64,000 nt of DNA. It comes from JBCCXL01 sp039191605. GTDB taxonomy: Bacteria; Acidobacteriota; Thermoanaerobaculia; Multivoradales; JAHZIX01. Under the pieces are notes generated by a model. It was not told the origin of the DNA. It worked only from the letters and a program-made list of their open reading frames with translations, and ran no database searches. A program made the translations under genes and the position numbers. Shown in pieces: positions 56,901-64,000 of this stretch; the first letter of the stretch is position 1; each line of letters starts with the position of its first letter. The stretch covers positions 124,001 through 188,000 of the forward strand of contig JBCCXL010000012.1 in NCBI GenBank assembly GCA_039191605.1, written 5' to 3'.

Positions 56901-57047
56901 CTCGACCAGATTCGATACGGCCTCGGGGCGGGGATACGCTATCGGTCACCTATTGGCCCTATCCGCCTGGAAGCTGGCTGGAACCTGGATCGGCAGCCGG
57001 GCGAGGGGTCGGTGGAATTCCATCTGACCTTCGGCAACCCCTTTTGA
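53931..57047 (+). CDS. Omp85-family outer-membrane assembly protein (BamA/TamA-like)
   Basis: 1038 residues from the GTG at 53931, which lies 19 bp inside tamB; the true start is not certain. A signal segment (about residues 20-45) is followed by four near-identical 7-residue repeats (A-L-G-Q-E-P-type) before the mature domain. Repeated POTRA domains fill residues about 90-690. The C-terminal part is a 16-strand barrel ('VSYGLGYDSDDGIRGLLGYSHKNLWGRAL', 'GERFFAGGRTSHRAFERD', in parts) ending in Phe with 'GSVEFHLTFGNPF'. The (G)RG-type loop 'FFAGGRTSHRAF' fits Omp85. With TamB upstream it may be the TamA partner; the many POTRAs also fit BamA. Confidence 0.88.
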   Translation: MGSSILSLSRSWSRARLTLDRLGLRAFLVQLLALMALSLTLLLAPAALGQEPAALGQEPAVLGQEPVALGQESAEAPPSPSSGESVGGGASLPRIAAVELRGQAPEGGVEGLLPLLALRVGEPLTDRAVRETLRNLHASGQVATARVDSRELGGGEVVVTVSLRPHRLVRGIRFEGIDAENEEISPEALSALLSLRPGQPLVGDALAQDARTLQDHLQGLGFPAARVEPRLDLAAQSLAGAEVSFVLETGPRATVGSLVFEGDLGPFAATELIEHLGVAPGEPVVEEAVADSAEALRVWLVDSGYRQARVEPPRRQIRYGRPSSVEGASVVVPSLAALSAPAPSVDLVYSLQLGPKFRLVVEGAEQEKLERRGLLSVLDGEGYDPALLVRTREQLVRWYQEKGHYDVLVAAEEERLQGPDAKEEVELRVMVEPGLRYELESFTVEGNEVIGDQRLQELVATSPPRRLVPGSGRLVSAVLQEDMTNLRSFYALEGFYQARVADPVITKDGQELRVAVEVEEGPQRRLAAVVITERRWLPPEAAGAEPGLPLEDLLGARWRESLPTVPGGPYHPQRVEESAELVRDRLRDAGYPWVQVSPRVTWIHDTLAEVELRLLRGPRALVGRVVLRGQQHTEEPVLRRFVDLQPGDPIARRRLLEVERSLARLGIFSRVDVRALPGEAGSTQRNVLVEVEEGRARRVSYGLGYDSDDGIRGLLGYSHKNLWGRALSLQLDLRASERDERYRILLSQPYLGRWDVPVNYTLFRFDEDRESFRQQSRGFRTEAFRELPRGRRVALVYDYRRIDLEDVQGSLAAIDPQDREIQINSLIPSLLVDRRDDPFDPTRGWSTALQLQYAFPVLGADAQFLKAFVQQTAYLDLERYGVLAASLRVGAIEPLGSGRDAAEGLNPVPIGERFFAGGRTSHRAFERDLLGIDGVTRIATEEGGGVRLLPRGGNALLLLNLEARFPLTAALGGTAFLDIGNVWADWRDLDLDQIRYGLGAGIRYRSPIGPIRLEAGWNLDRQPGEGSVEFHLTFGNPF

Positions 57048-57329
57048 TGCGGCGGCGGGCCAGCTCAGGGGATAGCGAAGGGGAACGGCAGCAAGGACCG
57101 AGGTGAGCCAGTGGCCAAGAAATCCGCGGTGAAGCGTCCCTTAGAAGCTCGCGAGCGGTCTCCGCAGACGGCGGCCGACGGAGATGGAGTCTCTCTTGAC
57201 CCCCCAAAAGGACGGCCGGTACACTGCGTGAGCCGCTCGGAAGGGTTAGATCCCTTCATTCTCCCGCCTTCCGCGATTCAGCACGCCGATTCCTTCCTGC
57301 TTCGTCTCGATCCTCGAGGTCTGCCCTAC

Positions 57330-58544
57330 ATGGATGACAACACCCCCTTCTCCTCTGTCGAAGAGGCCCTCGCCGATTTCCGTCAAGGGAAGATGGTGAT
57401 CCTATGTGACGATGAGGACCGGGAGAACGAAGGGGATCTGGCTATCGCCGCGGAGCACACTACGCCTGAGGCGGTGAACTTCATGGCGAAGTTCGGCCGT
57501 GGCCTGATCTGCCTGGCGATGACCGAGGAGCGCTGTAACGAGCTCGATCTGCCGCTGATGGTGCAGCGCAATACGTCGTCCTACGAGACCGCGTTCACCG
57601 TCTCTATCGAGGCCCGGGGCAAGACCACCACCGGAATCTCCGCCGCCGATCGAGCCGCGACCATTCGCACCGCTATCGATCCCAGGACCCAGCCCGAAGA
57701 TCTGCTGCGGCCGGGCCATATCTTCCCGCTGCGAGCCAAGCGGGGCGGCGTGCTGAAGCGCGCCGGGCAGACCGAGGGCTCGGTGGATCTAGCTTCCCTC
57801 GCCGGACTGGAACCGGCGGCGGTGATCTGCGAAATCATGAATGACGACGGCACCATGGCGCGGGTGCCGGACCTCGCCAAGTTCTGCGAAGAGCACGACC
57901 TCAAGATGCTCACGGTGTCGGATTTGATCCGCTACCGAATGCAGCATGAGACCTTGGTCGAGCGGGTCGCCTCGCCGAAGCTGCCGACGGCCTACGGCGA
58001 TTTTGTGATTCACGGCTACCGCTCCGAGGTCACCGGTGAAGAGCATGTCGCCCTCACCATGGGGGAGTTCGACGAAGACGAGCCCACCCTGGTGCGGGTG
58101 CACAGCCAATGCCTCACCGGCGACATGTTCGCCTCCGAGCGCTGCGACTGCGGCATTCAGCTGCACCGCGCTCTGGAGAAGATTGCCAAGGAAGGCAAGG
58201 GCGTGCTGCTTTACCTGCTGCAGGAAGGGCGAGGGATCGGCCTCTTCAACAAGTTGCGGGCTTATGAGCTTCAGGAGGGCGGACACGACACGGTGGAAGC
58301 CAACGAGAAGCTCGGTTTTCCCGCCGACCTACGCAATTACGGTATCGGGGCCCAAATCCTGCGGGATCTAGGGATTCGGCGCATGCGGCTGATGACCAAT
58401 AACCCTGCCAAGTACATCGGGCTAGCCGGCTACGGGCTGGAGATCGCCGAACGGGTTCCGGTAGAGGTAGCGCCGACGGAGCATAATCGGGATTACCTCA
58501 AGGTGAAGCGAGAGAAACTCGGTCACTTGCTGAACCTGGTCTAG
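57330..58544 (+). CDS. ribBA: Bifunctional 3,4-dihydroxy-2-butanone-4-phosphate synthase / GTP cyclohydrolase II
   Basis: I use the ATG at 57330 ('MDDNTPFSSVEEALADFRQG'), which gives the usual ~404 residues. An in-frame GTG at 57111 would add 73 residues unlike the family. RibB half: 'MVILCDDEDRENEGDLAIAAEHT' (in parts: DDEDRENEGDL), 'GRGLICLAM', 'GHIFPLRAKRGGVLKRAGQTEGSVDLASLAGL'. RibA half: 'VRVHSQCLTGDMFASERCDCGIQL' with the zinc Cys residues, and 'LQEGRGIGLFNKLRAYELQEGG'. It makes the two early precursors of riboflavin in the cytosol. I see no FMN riboswitch in the 280 bp before it. The RibD-C-like gene is far away at 5420. Confidence 0.96.
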   Translation: MDDNTPFSSVEEALADFRQGKMVILCDDEDRENEGDLAIAAEHTTPEAVNFMAKFGRGLICLAMTEERCNELDLPLMVQRNTSSYETAFTVSIEARGKTTTGISAADRAATIRTAIDPRTQPEDLLRPGHIFPLRAKRGGVLKRAGQTEGSVDLASLAGLEPAAVICEIMNDDGTMARVPDLAKFCEEHDLKMLTVSDLIRYRMQHETLVERVASPKLPTAYGDFVIHGYRSEVTGEEHVALTMGEFDEDEPTLVRVHSQCLTGDMFASERCDCGIQLHRALEKIAKEGKGVLLYLLQEGRGIGLFNKLRAYELQEGGHDTVEANEKLGFPADLRNYGIGAQILRDLGIRRMRLMTNNPAKYIGLAGYGLEIAERVPVEVAPTEHNRDYLKVKREKLGHLLNLV

Positions 58545-58579
58545 GGCGGCTCGGGAGCTTTCGCCGGGTTTTCAGATTT

Positions 58580-58621
58580 CCGGGTCTGAGGTTCGCCGGG
58601 TCTGAGGTTCGCCGGGTCTGA
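58580..58621. repeat. Intergenic tandem repeat, 16-bp unit
   Basis: CCGGGTCTGAGGTTCG twice (58580-58595, 58596-58611) and a partial third copy (to 58621) in the spacer after ribBA. Confidence 0.85.
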
Positions 58622-58790
58622 AGACATTCAGCACCTCAGCTCCAGATCGATCGTTGGGCGCTTGGGGGGGCGACTGCATCCTCCTGGCGTCCGCGGCTGA
58701 TCTTCTGGCGACGATCTCTCCGAGTTTGCGCTAGGGTGAGGCGAAACGTCTGCCGTTCGGGATCCGCCCGCTTCTGGCGCCACTTTTTTG

Positions 58791-60179
58791 ATGCGAATAC
58801 TCCTCGTCGTGCCCCGCTATCCGTGGCCTGCGCGCCAGGGAGATCGCCTGCGTGCCGGTCAGCTGGTGGAGCTGCTGGGAGCGGAGCACGAAATTCGGGT
58901 GCTCTGTCCGCCGCCGGAATCCGGGGCCCCGAGCCCGCCTGAGAGTTGGCCCGCCACCCTGCTGCCCTACAGTCGCAGCTCCTGGTGGCGGCGGGGTCTT
59001 CGGGCGCTGATGGCCGGCCTGCGGGGCGAGCCGCTGCAGGCCGGTTGGTTTCGGGAGCCGAGCCTGACGCGGCGGCTGCGGGAGGAGCGTGGAAAGGCGG
59101 ATTTAGTGATTCTGCAGCTCGCCCGCCTGGCTCACCATCGTCAGGATCTCGGCGAGGTGCCGGTGGTGGTGGATCTCATCGATTGCCTGGCGCTCAACTT
59201 CCAGCAGCGGGCACGGCGGGAATCGCCTCCCCTCTCCTGGGTGCTGCGGGAAGAGAGTCGCCGGCTCTTGAAGGCGGAGTCGGAGCTGGTGGCCGGTTGC
59301 CGAGGGGCGCTGCTGGTCAGCGGGCGGGATCGCGACTATCTTCTCGAACATTCCGGGCTCCTCGAGCGCTCCGATGCTGGGAAGGCGGCCGCCGACGCCC
59401 TGCGAGTGCTGCCCCTGGCCTTCCCGCTGGTAGGGCCATCGGATTCTGTAGTGGGGGGGGGCGGTGGCGCCCCGGCCGCCTCCGGGGCTTCTTCGAGGGA
59501 GGGCTCAGGTCAAGCTTCGGTAGAGAGCTCCGCCAGCCTCGAGAAAGCCGGGGGAGAGCAGGAGGCTCTGGAACCGTCAGCATCGCCCTACCTGGTGCTC
59601 ACCGGCAATCTCGGCTATTTCCCCACGGTAGATGGAGCGCTGTGGTTTCTCGACGAGGTCTGGTCTCGGCTGCTCCTCGAGCTTGGGGAGAGTCCGCCTC
59701 GACTGGTGTTTGCCGGCGCGCGGCCCGCCGCGGCCCTGAGGCAGCGGATCGAGGAGTGCCGCCGCCGCGGTGAGGCGGTGATGCTGGTGCCGTCACCGCC
59801 TCGGCTCGAGCCCTGGCTGGCGGCGGCGACGGTGGCCCTCGCCCCGATGCATTCCGGGTCCGGGCAGCCGATCAAGATTCTCGAAGCCTGGCAGCAGGGA
59901 GTGCCGGTGGTGGCGACGGCCTATGCCGCGGCGGGGACCACCGGTCGCCCTGGGGAAGATCTTCTCGTTGCCGATGATGCCGACTCCATGGTGGAGGCCA
60001 TCGCCGGGCTGCTGCTGGATCCTCAGCGCCGAGCCGCTATCGCCGCTTCGGGGCGCCGGCGTCTGGAGCTGGACTACTCCCGCGCCGCGATCCACGAGTC
60101 CTGGACAAAGTGGCTCGACGGGCTCGGCCAAGCACCGGTGGATAGCACGGTAAGTGGTGCAGAACTCCCGGAGCGGTAA
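58791..60179 (+). CDS. Glycosyltransferase, GT4-like
   Basis: 462 residues from the ATG at 58791. N-terminal domain: 'RILLVVPRYPWPARQGDRLRAGQLVELLG' (in parts: LLVVPRYPWPARQGDR), the usual donor-fold start of family-4 enzymes. C-terminal domain: 'YLVLTGNLGYFPTVDGALWFLDEV' (in parts) and 'MHSGSGQPIKILEAWQQGVPVVATAYAAAG', where the GxGxPIKxLEA loop binds the nucleotide sugar. A ~50-residue low-complexity insert (Gly/Ser/Ala) separates the domains. It is soluble and probably builds surface glycans, consistent with the O-antigen ligase-like gene 11 kb upstream. The stop overlaps a tandem repeat. Confidence 0.88.
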   Translation: MRILLVVPRYPWPARQGDRLRAGQLVELLGAEHEIRVLCPPPESGAPSPPESWPATLLPYSRSSWWRRGLRALMAGLRGEPLQAGWFREPSLTRRLREERGKADLVILQLARLAHHRQDLGEVPVVVDLIDCLALNFQQRARRESPPLSWVLREESRRLLKAESELVAGCRGALLVSGRDRDYLLEHSGLLERSDAGKAAADALRVLPLAFPLVGPSDSVVGGGGGAPAASGASSREGSGQASVESSASLEKAGGEQEALEPSASPYLVLTGNLGYFPTVDGALWFLDEVWSRLLLELGESPPRLVFAGARPAAALRQRIEECRRRGEAVMLVPSPPRLEPWLAAATVALAPMHSGSGQPIKILEAWQQGVPVVATAYAAAGTTGRPGEDLLVADDADSMVEAIAGLLLDPQRRAAIAASGRRRLELDYSRAAIHESWTKWLDGLGQAPVDSTVSGAELPER

Positions 60180-60219
60180 GCCCAGACTGGAGCAGCCCAG
60201 ACTGGAGCAGCCCAGACTA
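60179..60219. repeat. Tandem repeat overlapping the glycosyltransferase stop, 15-bp unit
   Basis: AGCCCAGACTGGAGC twice (60179-60193, 60194-60208) and a partial third copy. The first base is the last base of the stop codon. The rest of the spacer to 60683 holds the heat-shock promoter described separately. Confidence 0.85.
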
Positions 60220-60389
60220 TAGAAGCTGACTAGGGACTCTCATGACGGTGAAGCTTGCGTAGGGGAAGTCGGAATGGGGAATCAGTGTTTACGCAAGAGC
60301 CATTTTTTATTTTCTTAGTGCCGGTGACTAATATGTGGCCGTATGGTCAGCAATCTTATTAGCCGGGACTAATATTCTGCCCTTCAGTC

Positions 60390-60445
60390 TTGACTTCAGA
60401 ATCCGATGTGCTACCTTACTAGCACTCGCCGTGGCTGAGTGCTAA
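60390..60445 (+). promoter_or_regulatory. groES promoter with CIRCE operator
   Basis: CTAGCACTC, nine bases, GAGTGCTAA at 60419-60445 is a CIRCE element with one mismatch to the consensus. A TTGACT -35-like hexamer at 60390-60395 and a weak TACCTT at 60412-60417 lie just upstream. HrcA repressor should bind here and release on heat shock. The leader to groES is about 240 bp long. Confidence 0.85.
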
Positions 60446-60683
60446 CAGCGCTACGGCGGGTCCCCAAGGGTCTCCCGCACCTTCCTGGTGCGCCGCGAGG
60501 CCGCCGCGACAGGTGGCTGAATCTCTGGCTTTCGAGCACGGGATCAAGCGATCGAGAGGAATCGACTCACTACGAGAAACCATCGATTCCCGATTTGCGG
60601 CACTTTGCAAGCAAACCCCAAAGACAACACGTCTAGTTTTGGAAGGCGAGTCCGCCAAGGATCGCCGAGGGAGGTATCCGAAA

Positions 60684-60971
<288 letters not shown>

Positions 60972-61326
60972 GCCACCTCAGCAACCTGTCGATGGCTTCT
61001 GCCTGCGGCGAGTGATTCGAGGTCGCTCGTCGGGGAAGCGGGGCGCGGCGAGAGCCGAGCGCTTTCTCCCCTAGGGCTTCGGCCCTCCGCCCTCTTCCTT
61101 CGAGATCGCTTCGCGACCCACAAGATCCCAGCGGTATCCCAGTGATGCCTCAGCGATGTCTCAGAGACACAAGTTGCGGGTTCCCTGAGCCGCAAGGTTC
61201 TTCGCAAGCCTCTCGATTCCTCGATTTCCGCTGTTTCGACAGCCCTAGCGATACGACATTCCGTCTGACGATCATCGTCTAAAGATACGTAGAGTCCCGA
61301 GATACGCCACAGGAGGTTTCATCACC

Positions 61327-63060
<1,734 letters not shown>

Positions 63061-63118
63061 TTGCGTGTTAGGGCTTTCGAGGCATGGTGAACGCAGGATT
63101 ACCGGCAACGGGTGATGC

Positions 63119-64000
63119 ATGCGGCTCTACGTCCTTCTCGATTGGCTATTGCCGAAGTCTTACCTCGCCAAGGTCGTGGCCGTGGCCGTTGTTTGCGGAC
63201 AGGCTCCTTCGCTGCTCTTGCTTGGGCTCACGGCGCGCGGGATTGTACCGGTCGAACAGATGTCGATGTTGATCCTCCCGTGTCTGGCGGCCGGATTTCT
63301 AGTGCTGACGCTTGGTCTCGCAGCGGTCATGCGGCCGGTGGCACGTCTGGAGCGCGCCTTCACCTCGTTTGAGCACGGAGCAGCGCAAAACGTGTCCTTG
63401 CCTGAGCATCATCGCGATACGGTTGGTCGCTTGATGGCGCAGGCCGCCCGCATGATGCGCACAGCAGAAACTCGGATAGACGCCGCCCAAAAGCTCGCGG
63501 ATCGGGACCCGTTGACCGGATTACTCAACCGTCGTGGATTGGAGCGGGTCCTCGCCGCCCAAAAAACTGAGCGCGTGCGTGGCGCCGTGCTGATGATCGA
63601 CTTTGATCACTTCAAGCGGGTCAACGACTTATTGGGCCACGACGCCGGGGACCGGGTGTTGTGCGACTTTGGACAGTTGATCAAGCGTCACCTGCGGCGG
63701 AGCGACCATGCGGCCCGTTTCGGCGGGGAGGAGTTTGTGGTCTATCTGGCGGACCTCGGTCAGGATGTCGCGCTTCGCGTGGCAGAACGGTTGCGCCAAT
63801 CGGTTCAGGACGGAATTGTTCTTGACGGTTCGGCGCAGACTGTCTCGATCGGGGTGGCGCCCTGGCCGCCTGGGGAGACTTTCGAGGCAATTCTCAAACG
63901 AGCCGATACGGCCGTCTATGCCGCCAAGAATGCTGGGCGCAACTGCGTCCATCTGATCTCACCGGCATGCGTCGTGGCTTTGCCCGCCAGCGGATCGGCC
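63119..64000 (+). CDS. Membrane diguanylate cyclase (GGDEF domain), partial at window end
   Basis: The ATG at 63119 opens a frame of 294 codons with no stop before the window end. Two hydrophobic segments (about residues 17-38 and 47-67) bracket a short outer loop, followed by a HAMP-like linker ('RMMRTAETRIDAAQKLADRDPLTGLLNRRGLE'). The GGDEF domain begins 'DPLTGLLNRRGLERVL'. 'ARFGGEEFVVYL' is the active-site GG(D/E)EF, with R-R-S-D five residues before it as the inhibitory I-site, so it is likely an active, product-inhibited c-di-GMP synthase. The base use and the neighbouring hybrid GroEL suggest that it belongs to an alphaproteobacterium, not to the host of the rest of the window. Confidence 0.85.
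   Translation, partial: MRLYVLLDWLLPKSYLAKVVAVAVVCGQAPSLLLLGLTARGIVPVEQMSMLILPCLAAGFLVLTLGLAAVMRPVARLERAFTSFEHGAAQNVSLPEHHRDTVGRLMAQAARMMRTAETRIDAAQKLADRDPLTGLLNRRGLERVLAAQKTERVRGAVLMIDFDHFKRVNDLLGHDAGDRVLCDFGQLIKRHLRRSDHAARFGGEEFVVYLADLGQDVALRVAERLRQSVQDGIVLDGSAQTVSIGVAPWPPGETFEAILKRADTAVYAAKNAGRNCVHLISPACVVALPASGSA

Noticed and set aside
57048..57329. FMN riboswitch before ribBA
   Set aside because: I looked for the conserved FMN-element stretches and did not find them; the region gives only generic GC-rich stems.
60513..60683. N-terminal extension of GroES by 57 residues
   Set aside because: GroES proteins start directly before 'IRPLHDR'. The GTG at 60684 has a good ribosome site, and the extension resembles leader DNA.

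Overview
The window is GC-rich bacterial chromosome. It most likely comes from an Acidobacteriota genome, perhaps Thermoanaerobaculia-like. Two features point that way: an orphan MacB/FtsX-type permease of the 'acidobacterial duplicated orphan permease' kind (28063-30507), and a hydrolase whose C-terminal domain I recall mainly from that lineage (17426-18718). The last ~1.8 kb is different. Partway through groEL (about 62150-62240) the protein and codon choice become alphaproteobacterial, and a GGDEF protein cut by the window end follows. I read this as a probable chimeric assembly join inside a conserved gene, so I would not use the right end to describe the host.

Layout. 1-940: end of a small membrane protein and a Spy/CpxP-like periplasmic protein. 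1606-2763: two paralogous XRE regulators with operator-like repeats. 2767-7398: nuclease-helicase fusion of the DinG/XPD type, a RibD-C reductase, two secreted YHS proteins. 7730-8746: nitronate monooxygenase family. 8807-17347: a Fur/Zur-like box followed by znuA-znuC-znuB, a metal-efflux-type permease fused through a histidine-rich loop to an SPFH (HflK-like) domain, then hflC-like and hflK-like genes, DoxX and GNAT. 17426-23096: hydrolase, secreted protein, gamma-glutamyltransferase, LOV/PAS protein. 23097-26266: AT-richer island with a PI-PLC-like protein and a decayed copy of part of topA. 26267-37272: carbamoyltransferase, orphan permease, topA, moaB, a large unknown gene. 37471-42139: sulfur detoxification genes (two YeeE/YedE halves, CstB-like persulfide dioxygenase-rhodanese, TauE exporter) behind an ECF sigma factor with a Cys-containing tail. 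42284-45572: three genes chained by 4-bp overlaps (HhH plus lysine-rich tail, CHAD plus lysine-rich tail, ParA-type ATPase). 45633-60179: Trm112-like protein, O-antigen-ligase-like protein, TlyA, NAD kinase, TamB, BamA/TamA, RibBA, glycosyltransferase. 60390-63060: CIRCE-controlled groES and groEL.

The two best candidates for undescribed systems are the zinc import/efflux cluster built around an SPFH-fused permease (8807-16447), and the ParA-CHAD-HhH operon (42284-45572). The latter looks like a machine to position or partition a polyphosphate or nucleoid-bound cargo. I saw no rRNA, tRNA, CRISPR array or insertion sequence.
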